The translations under genes were made by a program, and so were the position numbers. Positions 47,201 to 57,062 of a DNA stretch of 64,000 nucleotides are shown here, piece by piece. Within the stretch, counting starts at the first letter, position 1; each line of letters begins with the position of its first letter. The notes beneath the pieces are model-generated. The model saw only the letters and a program-made list of their open reading frames with translations. It was not told the origin of the DNA and did not search any database. The DNA is from Eopsaltria australis (taxonomy: Eukaryota > Chordata > Aves > Passeriformes > Petroicidae). The stretch is from positions 953,001-1,017,000 of the forward strand of contig JAVTVJ010000041.1 of the NCBI GenBank assembly GCA_034509425.1. Reading direction: 5' to 3'.

Positions 47201-48394
47201 ATTACAGAAAACATGAATTAGCAAAAGAAATTTCTTTTTTTCCCCTACCTTCCTGCTTTGATAAAGTGCTCGTCAGTGGTTTCTCTGGAGACAATTCCAT
47301 TCTGATGGGAGTCTGACATTTCATTTCCTGTTCTCCCTCACTGTCTCCATGGTCTCGATCTCGTTTTCTTTTGTCCTCCTGGAAAGATTGGTATGGAAAT
47401 GTAAGAACAAACCCTACATTATTACTGTACATATTGCTCTCTAGATTTTTGAAAACAAATTCACTAAGTTAAAAAATGAGAATAGTTTGTGTTAAAAAAT
47501 TCTGTGTTCTTTAGGTACTGTCTCCATCTGCTGGACACTGAAATAATTCAGCCATACAATGCAATATATCACTGAATTAGTTTTTTAGAAAATGTGACAG
47601 GTGTGTATCCTTTAAAATTAAGACTGGGAACACCTCATACACCGAGTCTGAATGTATTCCAGTTTAAGGATACAAGTTATGGTCATATTTGCCGATCTTT
47701 TGATGTGAAACCTAGAGAAAGTCAAAACATTGTTTTGCTAAAATGCAGGAGCATGAACACATACCTTAACTTTTCTCTTTCTTTTCTCCTTTTCTTCGCC
47801 AAGAACTTGTTTTTCTCCTTTCTTTCTCTTTTTCCTTTTTCTGTCCTTGTGTTTTTCATGTTCAGATTTGTCTTCGTAGAGACTGGAATCAAGTCCTGCA
47901 TTTCCAGTGGAGAGCTCAGCAACTTCATTTCCTCCAACTTTCAACACCAGCTTCAGTGGCTTTTCTACGTATTCTTAAACCAGCAGAGAAACAAGCCGTG
48001 TGAGTACCAAAGAAAACACATACATTCCCGTCCGCAATAACCTCGCGCGATCCCTCCGCTGCCTCTGGCTTCTTTCAGAGGCTGTCACCGCACCATTTCC
48101 TCATTTCCAGTCCCTGCAGCAGCTTCTCCCCCGCGCAGAGCCGAGCCCGCCGCCCATCTCCCGAGCCCGGGCCCGCGGGCGGAGCGAGGGCCCCGCTGCC
48201 CGCAGCCTCAGCCCGGAGCGTTCAAACAGCCCCGGCGCTGGGCCCGGCGGGGCGGGGCGGGCGCCGCTGGGGGCTCCAGGGCCCGCATCCGCTGCGGGCC
48301 GCGCGGCCCAGCGGCCTCTGCCCGCCCAGCCGCGTAGGGACCCACCCTCGTAGGGATGTTTGTCCGACTTGTGCTTCTTGTGCTTCTTCCCCAT
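35160..48394 (-). CDS. BRD7: Bromodomain-containing protein 7 (17 coding exons, complete)
   Basis: BRD7 is a nuclear acetyl-lysine reader. Known family biology: it is a subunit of the PBAF chromatin-remodelling complex and a cofactor of p53 and other transcription factors. All 17 exons join in phase into 653 codons plus stop, against 651 residues in human. In order, they encode a basic start (MGKKHKKHKSDKH), a Lys/Arg-rich nuclear-localisation stretch (about 60-100), a bromodomain (about 130-240), the conserved BRD7/BRD9 C-terminal domain (DUF3512, about 285-530), a coiled coil (about 535-570) and a short acidic tail. The acetyl-lysine pocket is intact: APGY with Y168 and MIYN with N211, at the same numbers as in human. 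The ATG sits in a strong Kozak context (GCCATGG) inside a CpG island. The gene faces ADCY7 tail to tail. Similarity to BRD9 is expected in the bromodomain, but the N- and C-termini are BRD7-like. Confidence 0.97.
35686..35832 (-). other. Signal-peptide-like 48-codon ORF in BRD7 intron 16
   Basis: The ORF begins MRTSCFLLLWAFGCALLLL, with a basic N-terminus, a long hydrophobic core and a small-residue cleavage-like site (about LASCRA). A consensus GTGAGT donor lies after codon 31 (35739-35734), so it could also be a signal-peptide exon of a larger nested transcript. No matching downstream exon or family was recognised, and chance is a real alternative. Confidence 0.25.
36172..36315 (-). CDS. 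BRD7: BRD7 exon 16, residues 585-633
   Basis: VTNNLKELAQQVTPGDIVST is followed by YGIRKAMGISVP and VDLTE, close to the human sequence. Donor G|GTGAGT, phase 1. Confidence 0.96.
37397..37540 (-). CDS. BRD7: BRD7 exon 15, residues 537-585 (coiled coil)
   Basis: EAEIFQRKLDETTKLLRELQ forms a heptad-like helix, followed by PPPNMICLLGPSYREMHL. Donor G|GTAAAT. Confidence 0.96.
37687..37798 (-). CDS. BRD7: BRD7 exon 14, residues 500-537
   Basis: It encodes TMEIDIAARLDAANSDRLTA and LKAVTNFGLPIEEFDSE. The acceptor follows a long T run on the gene strand. Donor G|GTGAGT. Confidence 0.95.
38633..38689 (-). CDS. BRD7: BRD7 exon 13, residues 481-499
   Basis: A 57-bp exon reads PLEEAEGPQERSDAMKDAK, the variable linker that in human reads SLPEDEGHTRTLDTAK. 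Both borders are GT-AG and phase 0. Confidence 0.9.
39843..39954 (-). CDS. BRD7: BRD7 exon 12, residues 443-480
   Basis: It encodes SIQDFFMKSQDYPLLMADSL, then LDVLTKGGHSRALRELEM, the core of the conserved C-terminal domain. Donor ATG|GTAAGA. Confidence 0.96.
40711..40843 (-). CDS. BRD7: BRD7 exon 11, residues 399-443
   Basis: It encodes TYLNYGPFSSYAPTYDSTF and ANISKEDSDLIYSTYGEDS, as in other BRD7 proteins. The acceptor is CATTAG, the donor AG|GTAATC. It ends in phase 2. Confidence 0.94.
41271..41342 (-). repeat. CR1-type LINE fragment (3' end)
   Basis: It contains GGTTTGGTTTGGAAGGGACC, then GATCATCTAGTTCC and GCCATGGGCAGGG, the reversed CR1 3'-end consensus of birds. It lies in BRD7 intron 10. 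Confidence 0.85.
41464..41571 (-). CDS. BRD7: BRD7 exon 10, residues 363-399
   Basis: It encodes EPGYCPVKLGMTAGRLQSGV, then NTLQGFKEDKRNKVTP, nearly identical to human. Donor G|GTAAGT, phase 1. Confidence 0.97.
42072..42147 (-). CDS. BRD7: BRD7 exon 9, residues 338-363
   Basis: It encodes CEFERRKPDGTTTLGLLNPV and DLAAG. The acceptor is TTATTTCAG, the donor G|GTAAGT. Confidence 0.96.
42765..42888 (-). CDS. BRD7: BRD7 exon 8, residues 296-337
   Basis: KDKDLLEDKLRSNSLEREQE is followed by RIVRESGGKLTRRLANSQ, the start of the conserved C-terminal domain. Donor CAG|GTGAGT. Confidence 0.97.
43703..43887 (-). CDS. BRD7: BRD7 exon 7, residues 235-296
   Basis: It encodes ERIQSLKQSIEFMADLQKTR, closing the bromodomain helix bundle, then an acidic variable linker, then AFKSPSKEHKK. 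Donor AA|GTGAAG, phase 2. Confidence 0.96.
44220..44330 (-). CDS. BRD7: BRD7 exon 6, residues 198-234 (bromodomain)
   Basis: DNFKLMCNNAMIYNKPDTIY contains the acetyl-lysine-binding asparagine N211 of the BC loop. KKLLHSGMKILSQ follows. Donor CAG|GTAACA. Confidence 0.97.
45491..45635 (-). CDS. BRD7: BRD7 exon 5, residues 149-197 (bromodomain)
   Basis: FFSFPVTDFIAPGYSMIIKN is the ZA loop with the conserved tyrosine Y168. PMDFSTMKEKIKNNGYQSI follows. Donor AAG|GTAATG. Confidence 0.97.
46793..46850 (-). CDS. BRD7: BRD7 exon 4, residues 130-149
   Basis: A 58-bp exon encodes VEQTPLQEALNQLMRQLQ, the first bromodomain helix. Acceptor GTCTAG, donor AG|GTAATG, phase 1 in and 2 out. Confidence 0.95.
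47249..47378 (-). CDS. BRD7: BRD7 exon 3, residues 87-130
   Basis: EDKRKRDRDHGDSEGEQEMK is followed by PEKPLTSTLSKQE. It completes the basic N-terminal stretch. Donor G|GTAGGG. Confidence 0.95.
47765..47973 (-). CDS. BRD7: BRD7 exon 2, residues 17-86
   Basis: It encodes YVEKPLKLVLKVGGNEVAEL, then a Lys/Arg cluster (KHKDRKRKKRKKGEKQ) that fits a nuclear localisation signal. Donor AAG|GTATGT. Confidence 0.97.
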
Positions 48395-48640
48395 GGCCCC
48401 GGCCCGGCCCGCCCGGGAGAGGCCGCGCTGTTGAGGCGGAGCCCGGCCCGGCCCGGTGCAGGCGATGGCGGCCCGCAGCGCCCCCTGGCGCGCTGGAGGT
48501 CTGGCGCAGGCGCAGTGGCGGGCGGGGAGCGGCGACATGGCCGGGCAGCGGCGGCGTGAGGGATCCGCAGCCCCTGAACCCCGATCCGCAATCCGCGATC
48601 CCTGACTCGCAATCCGCGGTCCCTGATGTGCTCCGCGCTT
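48110..48640. promoter_or_regulatory. BRD7: CpG island promoter of BRD7
   Basis: Dense CpG and over 70% GC by eye surround BRD7 exon 1 and the start of intron 1, in an otherwise AT-rich window. There is no TATA box near the likely start. Candidate sites are a YY1-like GATGGCGGC (48464-48472), a CTCF-like GCGCCCCCTGGCGCGC (48478-48493) and an NRF1-like GGCGCAGGCGCA (48503-48514), all just upstream of the ATG. These are motif readings, not binding data. Confidence 0.8.
48346..48394 (-). CDS. BRD7: BRD7 exon 1 (coding), residues 1-17
   Basis: MGKKHKKHKSDKHPYE matches the human N-terminus. The ATG is in strong context (GCCATGG) and the donor is G|GTGGGT, phase 1. The frame stays open upstream to another ATG at 48538, so an N-terminal extension is formally possible. 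Confidence 0.95.
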
Positions 48641-48737
48641 GTAAGAGGCGAGCTCGGGGCATTTTCCCTTGTGAGCAGCCCGTGCGCTCCCCGGGCAGCG
48701 TCGCCTCTCCAGAACCCTCACAGCGTCCTACCGAATG

Positions 48738-48925
48738 TTCAGGGCTGGAAGAGACCTTTAAAATCCTCAAGTCCCGCTGTCAAGCCAGCACTATCACTGT
48801 AGTCCCTAACCCACATCACCCAGCGCCAGATCCACGCGCGTCTTAAACACCTCCGGGGATGGTGACTCCACCACCTCTCTGACAGCCAGCCTGTTCCAAT
48901 GCCTGACTACCCGAATAGTGAGTTT
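48738..48925 (-). repeat. CR1-type LINE 3'-end copy
   Basis: It holds GGCTGGAAGAGACCTTTAAA, then CTTAAACACCTCCGGGGATG, GTGACTCCACCACCTC and GCCTGTTCCAATGCCTGAC, in the order of the reversed CR1 3' end. It lies about 340 bp upstream of the BRD7 start. Confidence 0.85.
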
Positions 48926-49104
48926 CTTTTTCCAGTATCGAATCAGCACATCCCCTCACGCAGCTCCCCGCCTGCAGCTCCTCGCTGCTGCCCCGGCGGT
49001 GTCCCCTGCTCCCAGCCTGGGGGGGCTGTGCCCGCGTCCCTGTCCCTTATCCCACCCTTGGGAATAGACAGTGTAGAGCTGTCTGACACTTCGGCAGCAT
49101 TCAC

Positions 49105-49240
49105 TGAGGCTGGAAAAGACCTCTGCGGCCATCGAGTCCCACATGTGACCCATCTCCACGGTGTCAACCAGACCCTGGCACTGAGTGCCATGTCCAGTCT
49201 GTTCTTAAACACACGCAGGGATGGTGACTCCACCACCTGA
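49105..49240 (-). repeat. Second, more diverged CR1-type 3'-end copy
   Basis: It holds GAGGCTGGAAAAGACCTCTG, then ATCGAGTCCCAC, then GTTCTTAAACACACGCAGGG and ATGGTGACTCCACCACCTGA. Orientation and parts match the copy at 48738, with about 180 bp of GC-rich sequence between them. Confidence 0.8.
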
Positions 49241-51219
49241 GTCCTCAGCCTGAGTCCTGCTGTGTGCGCAGGACCCGGTGCCACAGACTGTCCTCTGCCA
49301 TGGCTGTGAGCGCCAGGGACCAAAGGTGACAGCAGCAGGAGGGGCAGCCTGTCCTTCTGGCAGCAGAGTTTGCTCTGCACCCCACTGGATGCCAAGGGGC
49401 CTGCGAGGTTTGCCGGCTCCTTGGCTGTGGTGTGGCCAAGGCCTGGTGGCTGCTGCCGGCCAGGCACGTCAGGCAGAGCTCCAGCTCATCACAGACCCTC
49501 AATCCACAACAAAGCCTTGCTGTTCCTGGAGTTTGAGAACCTGTGCCCAAATTTGTATCAGTGAGAAGAGCAGGGCATGTGTCTGCCCGAGGAAGGGTTG
49601 GCAGAGGTGTGTCCAGTCTGTACCCATCCAAGGGACACGTCTCTCCACACAGCAGTGATGGCTGTGCCTGTCCTGCACAGGCCGGGACAGACTCAGCCTT
49701 GCTGACTGAGTGCTTAAGCTTGCTCACCAGTTTTGAAAGCAATTACTTTATAATCAGGTTAAAACTCTAAGGAAAATATATATATTGTCCATTACAGGTC
49801 AAAAATAACTTAGAAATTCTGACCTCCTAGAAATGTTGGAAGTTGCCCATTTGCCTTGCCTGGGAGTGCTCCCAAGGCAAGCAACTGGTTTTCAAAATTA
49901 AGTGCAACAGTCCTTCAAAGTTAATAGTGTGTTTGTTGCTATTGCTTAAGCTGCAGCCATTGGTGTTTCAACAAGACTGTTTAAGTATTGTTTTCTGCCA
50001 AGACCTCTTCTATAATGCATCTTGAAATTTCACTTCTCTGAAGTATGGAGTGCAGAAATAAACTCCTTCTATTTCAAAAGAGAACATTAAATTTATTCCC
50101 ACACAATAGTCCTGTAAGTATTCCTCAAGTTTGTTGAATCATATGTGATGTTTTATAGCCAAAAAGAAAAAAAAAGTTGTTAATTAGTAATTTATGATAT
50201 GTGTGGCTGTACAGCAATACAAGGTTTATTTTGAGAGCTTGTGAAGATCGAGAAAATCTCTTGTCTGTTGTCCATTCAGTCACCGGGAGTGTAATCAGAT
50301 GTGACAGCTTTGTTTTGCATTTTGCTGGTTACATTACTGTCATTTGGTATCCTACTCAGAGAATTGTGTGGGTGGTGCTCTGGAATAAACCACAGCTTTC
50401 CTGCTTGATCTTACTCCAGTAGTTTGAAATTCAGCTATAATGGACACAGTTGTTTTTTTAATTCACATCTGGATCCTTTAATACTCTTATTACATATGCA
50501 GTGAATGTTCTTAAGCATACTTTAGTGAGAGGTTGAGGGCTTTTGCTTGAGATGTAGAAAATACAAGACTAGTAAATATTTAAAGGACGTGTTTTATAGA
50601 ATGAAAAAAATGTTGCTATATCCTCTGTTCCCACAAGAAGATTGGCAGACTTTCTGAGGTTTTTTCTTTTAGATGTCATACGGCAAGACCATTTGTTCAA
50701 TTGCTATTGTGAAATTTCCAGACTAATCTTGTCCTGAATTTAATAAAATCTCAGAGAGTTACACACAAGCGAGTAATGTGAGATCTGGCCAATACGGAGC
50801 GGTGGAGAGGTGCTCAGTGTGTCCTTCAATAGCATCCTGTGGGTCAGAGAAGGATACTTCTGAACAGTTAGTCCTCACACACACACCCAGAATACACGCT
50901 GGCTTTGCCATCCTTGTCTCTATTTCCCATTAAAAGATCAGTATTTCTTCCCTCTCCAAACCCCTCATACCCTAGTTGGGCATAGTGTCTGAAACACCAT
51001 ATGAAGAGTGTTATCACTGTTTGATATTAGAAAGGCAAGGTCTCCTTGTTGGTTGAATGTGCAGGATTAATAATTTCAATTCATTGCATATTTTCTGGGG
51101 GTTGTGTTCTTAATCTGTGTTAAGTTTCTAAAGCAACTAGCACTTAGGAGTGAGAGACAATAATGTGTGTTGTTACCCCTGTTTGCCACTAACAGAGAAA
51201 ATGTTTGAAAGTAGATCAT
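49241..51219. other. Intergenic: GC-rich then AT-rich, no gene seen
   Basis: The first 460 bp are GC-rich and carry long frames on both strands that I attribute to base composition. From about 49740 the sequence turns AT-rich. No splice-linked frame, RNA gene or repeat is recognisable. Confidence 0.5.
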
Positions 51220-51362
51220 TGAGTCATGAATGGTTTGGGTTGGAAAGGACCTTAAAGACCACCTAGTTCCAATCCCTCTGCCATGGACAGGGACACCTTT
51301 CAGTAAACCAGGTTGCTCAGATCTCCATCCAGTCTAGCCTTTAACATTTCCAAGATGTCCAA
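51220..51362 (-). repeat. CR1-type LINE 3'-end copy
   Basis: It reads AATGGTTTGGGTTGGAAAGG, then ACCTTAAAGACCACCTAGTT, then GCCATGGACAGGGACACC and CCAGGTTGCTCAGA. This is the best-preserved reversed CR1 terminus in the window. Confidence 0.92.
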
Positions 51363-51496
51363 GTGTTTTCACGTGTACATTTTCCATCTCATAAAGAACT
51401 TCTATGGAGATCCGTGGAAAGCATAAGATCATATTAGTGTATAATCATTTAGCTAAACATCAAATACTGCAATTATTTAAATTGGTCATGGGGTTA

Positions 51497-51537
51497 TTTT
51501 TTTGTTTGTTTGTTTTGTTTGTTTTGTTTTGTTTTTT
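51497..51537 (+). repeat. TTTG/TTTTG simple repeat
   Basis: Interrupted units of TTTG and TTTTG run for about 40 bp, ending in CCCC. Confidence 0.85.
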
Positions 51538-52822
51538 CCCCAAACAAAACCAGAAGAATGCAATAAGCAGGACATTTGTGGGTTTCTCTTTGCTCAGTGA
51601 ATATATAGCATAGGCATTATAATTTAATGTGTTAACAGAGATTTAAAAAACTCAGTGAAACCTTGTTGCTTTAATCACTGCTTCAGGGGGAAGAGGTAGA
51701 TCCTGGTAACAGCAGAAAGGTGCAGAGGCTGCTGCAAGGCACAGGAGCAGAGTGTGCCAAAGTCTGGAATAAGGTTTCTGTGAATGCACAACCATATACA
51801 AACCTGGGATGCTAAAGAAACTGGGAGTTTTTCATAAGCAGGTTTGGTTTATAGTCTGTGACATGTGGAAACATTGGAATAAACAGTTTTTGTGACAGAC
51901 ATTCATTTAAAACCAGCATTTTACACTAATATACCTTTCTAGAAGTACCTGAACACATGTGGCTGAAGTAAAGAATTTAGTCAATATTTTATTGATTGTT
52001 GTGTTATTAATATGACTTTTAAATCAGTTACTCATTCACTGAAAGATGTGATCAGTATGACTATTTTTTTGGTTCTGTGAGTATTAAAGGGACATTGTCA
52101 TTTTCCATGTTCATATCCTGACATTCACTGGACAGATGGAATTTTTTCCCTTAGTTTGAATAGACAGTCTCATCATTATGTCGCATTTTATCTTTTTTCA
52201 ATTTAGCACTGAAGCGTCTAATTCATTTACTCATGACAATAGGCAATTATCTCTTTCTACCCCAAGATCCTTATGACTGTAACAAACCTTATAATAAGAT
52301 TGTAATTTAGTCATAAGGATGATTATCTTATGGTCTATGGTCCACTCCTATGGATCATGCTCTAAGATCTGTGTGTATTTGTACAAGTCTGTGTTTTGTA
52401 AATATCTTTCCCGTGACCTTGCTCAATCCTGAAGGCACTTCTTTTAATAACTCTTTTGAAGTGATTTTGTGCACCTGAAGAAATACCTTGTTGCACACCT
52501 CTGAACTAAAATAGCAAAATTTTTGCTAGACATGCATGAAATTGCAGGAAATTTAAACATTTATGACCTTGGTTCTTGTCTGCTATTGCTGCACAGGTTG
52601 TGAAAATTAAACAGGATTCAGCTGGATCCTCATGAGAGGAGATTGATGGACAAATGGGATTTATCCATCGTCCCTGCTTTTCCCTAGTCAAGTGGAGGAT
52701 TTGGAGCAAAAGAGGAGAGAAAACTGAACAGCAAGCAAGTTGGAACTGAAGCCTGTCTTTGCAATTGCAGCTGGTAGTTTCCTTGGGGGGGAGAGATGTT
52801 GCTGTCAAAGGCCAGTATATTT

Positions 52823-52846
52823 TATATAGCTATATATAGCTATATA
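52823..52846. repeat. Perfect 24-bp AT-rich palindrome
   Basis: Two AGCT cores 10 bp apart in a TA background form a perfect inverted repeat centred between 52834 and 52835. Confidence 0.85.
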
Positions 52847-55800
52847 TTTTGTCAAAATATGCAGTGAATTTCCAGATAAAACCACACCATATGGGAGCAG
52901 CATAAGACTGGGCATTGAGATTGAGGATAAAAAGTCTGAACTCTAGTTTGAACTGATGGGTTGAACCTAATAATTTTTGAGATGTAACTAAATTATAATT
53001 ACTCATGATTCTAAGCCTAATCTCATTGCCCTCACTCATGTGTGTAGTCCTGCTCATTTCAAATACATGCAAGATTTACTTGTTCAGTTAACACATTACC
53101 AGTCAGTTCTGAACTTCCTTGATTCACATACTTGGGCAGACTTTAATTAAAGTCCTAAGCATTCTTCCCTGCAGTATGTATTTTAACTACTTTTGTCATG
53201 TTTTAAATTGAATAAAATATCTAAAAATGCCTGTGCTCATAGCAGGCACATCACAATGCTCCATTAGACTTGTGTATTACCCAAATAAAGGTGGAGGGAC
53301 ACTTTTTCCTAGTAAGTTTTAAGTTGCTGTAAGAGGAAAAAAGACGATGAAATTTGTACTTGTATTAAATTTGCACTTGTAAGCTATAATAAGAGAAAGT
53401 TTAGTACAAGTGTCTAGCTGAATCTCTTAAATGATAATCCCGTTAATTTTTTTCAGTAGCAATTCATCTTTTAAATTCAGTTTTGTTTTGTGTAGTGGTA
53501 TCTCTAGAGGAAACATACTGAACAGCAAAAATAAGAGCATTAGGCCACTTGGTGGTGTAATATGCAAAGGAAAAGCAACTTGTCATGTTCAAGATAGGGA
53601 AATTTACATAATAGACTATTTTTGTTTGCTAATTATTTGATTAAGCACAGTAGAAGACATTACATGAATGGTTACTTTTTAAAGACCTTTAATTTCATGC
53701 AAGTGGTCAAGCAGATTTTGTAGGATAAATTCTAGATTTAGCTCAGCTCTTTCTGGAGGTGTTTGCATTCAAACTATTAATGGTCTGTAAGTTGGTTCAG
53801 AAATCCTGATGCAGTTCTCTGTGGCAAATGTATGATTTAAAAATGGACAGGGCCACATGGGATCTGCAATGTCCTCTCACTGTGTAACAGCTTTGGTTTT
53901 CATCTGCTGGAGTCCGGTGTTCTTCACATTCCCAACAGGTACAGCAGCTTCTCCGCAGGTATTTGTATTTTACACTGACCGGGAAGCTGGGAGGAGCCGT
54001 GACATTGCAGTGCTCCGGGGGTGGCTTGAGCTGCACAGGCTGTGAGCAGGAAGCTGAGAGAATGGCCACCAGAAAAGCCCTGTACTCTCCTACAAATGCA
54101 GGTGAAACACGTGGGCACTTGAGCAGGGAGCACCAGAGGGGAGGCTGATGTGTGCAAGGGCAGGTTGGTGGGGCCTTTTAAAATATCTCCATACAACGAG
54201 AAGAATTAAAGGTCCAGCCTGCTGTCCCCTTTCGTTTAAACTTCTTTAAGGAAGGTGTTTGAGCTCAGCAGGGTGCCACAGGGTCTGCAGAACAGTCTGT
54301 GCAGAGACTAAACTTCGTATTTGTTGCACTGGTGTTCCTGTCAAGGGAGAAAAATGAAGATAAAAGAATCAGTATAATGCTGCTCTGCAAATTCTAGCAG
54401 AAGTAAACAGTTTCTGTGCTAAGTGTGGTCCACTGAGGAATGTCACTGTTAATCAGACTATTGTTCTGAAGCAGTAATCACAATTTTCATTCTGGGGGAC
54501 AGAAAAACTGAGGGAAAAAAGAGGAATTTTCTATTCCTGTTTGACAGAAACATCAAACGAACAGTTAAGTTTTATTTTCAGATTGAGGAAGGAAAAAAAT
54601 AAGGATGTTTTGACTGGTATTTGGCTTGAATTTGGTTTAGCTTTTTAGTCTACAACCTAGAAAGAAATGAAAATTAAGACCAACTTCAGCATGGGCTGTT
54701 CAGATTAAACTGAAGATCTCATGTAGCTTTCTCCTTGATGACTTTACCATATTTAGGTACTAAAAGAAGTAGCAGTTCTCATGTTAAGTAGTAGGAGTTG
54801 CTAATGTTAAAAACAAAAAGCCAGGTTAGTGTCCCAGTGGGTACTAACCTACTTGGGACCTTGTCTTAGGTTTTGCTGCATTTCCCTGGCAATCCAGAAT
54901 GTGTAATAGAAATAAGACCTTCACATGTTAGCTGTAAGGAGAGGCTTACTCTTTAAATTGGTACAGGGTGCACTCTGGTGCTTCAGAAGACAGACAACAC
55001 CAGTGATGGTTATCTGCTGTTTATAATGTTTGTTCTGAAGGATAATGACATCCTGGATCACATTCTCCTGGAATACCTTATGCACGCCACAAATTATTGC
55101 ATAAATTAGAGCAGAATATTTTTAACTTTCCTACCGCAAACCAGGTGGCAGATAATTGATCTTTTTCTATATGTTACACATATTGTCTCCTGAAACTTCC
55201 AAGTGGTACTGATGAATAAAGATGAAATGTGAATGGGAACTCACAATTTGTAACAAGCTTCTGTAGCTCCTGTGATATGCTCTGCAATTTTGTTCTCTGA
55301 GTGAGAGCAGCATAACCAGACTGTACTGCAGGGTCACTTGACTCTTTAGATTGCTGATTATATGTAACCAAAATAATATTATTTCAATATCCAGATGTCT
55401 AGGACCTGGTGCAAACCATGAATCTCTGAGAAATTACAAAGAACTTTGACTTTAAGCTTCTGCCTTTTTTTTTTTTTTTCTAAATTTTTATAAATTTTTT
55501 TTTATTCTGAACCCACTTGGTAGAATACAGTCTTTAGAAAATATCGGCTGAGGTCAGAAAGTGACAGTTGCAGGGAAAATGAAATTAAGTGAAAACTGAG
55601 AGAAATGTGTCTGGCTATGTTCATTTACTGGAACTCTGAACTAATTTTAGTTCTTTCAAAGTCTTTTTGAATAACTAGCCTGATGTGGAACAAGAGAGGA
55701 GGTGGATGCAATCTGTGAGGAGGCTCCACTGTAGCCTTGTTATGCTTCTGTATATTATACTGCACTTCTATTGAGAGGATTTGCTGAAAGGAGTGTACTA

Positions 55801-56992
55801 AATGACAGCTATATGATCAATTATTTTCACCTTTAAAGAAAAAACCCTCATTTGCTTAAGGGAGATGGGGAAGGAGTTTGAGGGTTTAAGCATGTAACTG
55901 TTCAGATGGAGTCTGTTTGGTTAGGCCAAAATTCCTTATGTCATTGCTCATTAATGTTGTTGTAGCAAGTGTTTATGCATGAGTGTCCGAGAAGAACTGG
56001 ATGTGATCAATTCAAAATGGCCTTGTCAGACTGCATGAAGCATTTGCTCTGAGATATATATGGAAATGCATGTTTTATAATTTATTCTGACAGGGTATTC
56101 ACATTGGTACTTTAAGTATTTCTCCAGATCTTTTCACAGTAGATGATCAATTAGTGCTTTACTTGTTCTTTCTATTAATTTAAAACACGGAAATGACAAT
56201 ATGGCCACTTCATGTAGGACTTTTGTGTATCCTGTGAAATGAAATCAATCAGGTCAGTGATCTGTCTGGTTCTGTCACCAACAGGTTCTTAGAGAGCTGC
56301 CTCTTGTTGCTGTGTCTTCCTTTCTCCCCACTCTGGTAGAAGTTCAACTGAACAACAGCCCTCTGGAGGCCCTAGGGCAAGAATCAGAATCTGATCCTGG
56401 AATTGGGATAGACTTTTCATGTAGGCTTTGTAAACTCTTCTTTCCCTTCTGTGGTCATTGTGTCTCCAAAGCAGACTACTAATTCTAAAAGTTGCTTGAC
56501 ATTTTATGAAAGTTTTCAGAGAGTTGCATTAGGCAACTTAAATGTGTGGTGGCATGGTCAGGTCTGGATCTTACATCCCAATGTTGAACATTTAATTCTC
56601 AAAGGATTTTCTCTTGTATGCTGAAGATGAAATGATCCACTGATGTCTGACATTTTCAGTTCATGTTTTTTTTTCACCATGTCTCATGTCAGGTGGTTCC
56701 ACAGGCTGATTGGACAAGGTGTTTTCACATTTGTCAGTGTTTTACAATTTCTGTCCATTTTATCCACATCCTTGTTTTTCTATACAGAAAAGCCTGAATT
56801 TCAGTCATAGTTACCCTCATGCCAAATTTTCTTAGAAAACCAAAACTGGTTTTGTTTAGCCTTAGAGCAAGCTAGCCAGTGTTTTTACCCTAAAACCAGT
56901 GTATTTTTAGTCATACACCTTCTTACTTTCAATGCTTTTTGTTTTGTTTCTTTGTTTTTGAAAGGAACCATTTTTTTTCTTTGTTGATGCAG

Positions 56993-57062
56993 ATTATAAG
57001 GTGAAAGTGTGCATTCCAGAGAGTAAGTTCACAGAAAACGGAAGTGTCCAACTTGTTTTAAG
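56993..57062 (+). other. Orphan exon-like segment
   Basis: A strong acceptor (T-rich tract, then GATGCAG) and a GTAATA donor flank 70 bp with one open frame (phase 1 in, 2 out), beginning YKVKVCIPES. No neighbouring exon or protein family was recognised, so it may be chance or part of an unannotated transcript. Confidence 0.2.

Larger units (their letters stand above)
51363..56992. other. AT-rich intergenic DNA
   Basis: I see no supported gene. It holds the TTTG-rich repeat and AT palindrome listed separately, and T runs near 55466. The ORF at 53857-54045 shows no family motif. Confidence 0.5.

Noticed and set aside
48101..48721. A 206-codon minus-strand frame through the BRD7 promoter and exon 1.
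   Set aside because: It is BRD7 exon 1 read on into intron 1, with a GC-driven upstream extension. The spliced frame leaves at 48346.
48943..49742. Long overlapping minus-strand frames (174 and 165 codons) upstream of BRD7.
   Set aside because: They lie in GC-rich DNA, cross CR1 remnants, have no recognisable domain and no convincing start or splice context.
53857..54196. A cluster of overlapping short ORFs on both strands.
   Set aside because: The frames contradict each other and none shows family motifs; this is consistent with a locally GC-richer patch.
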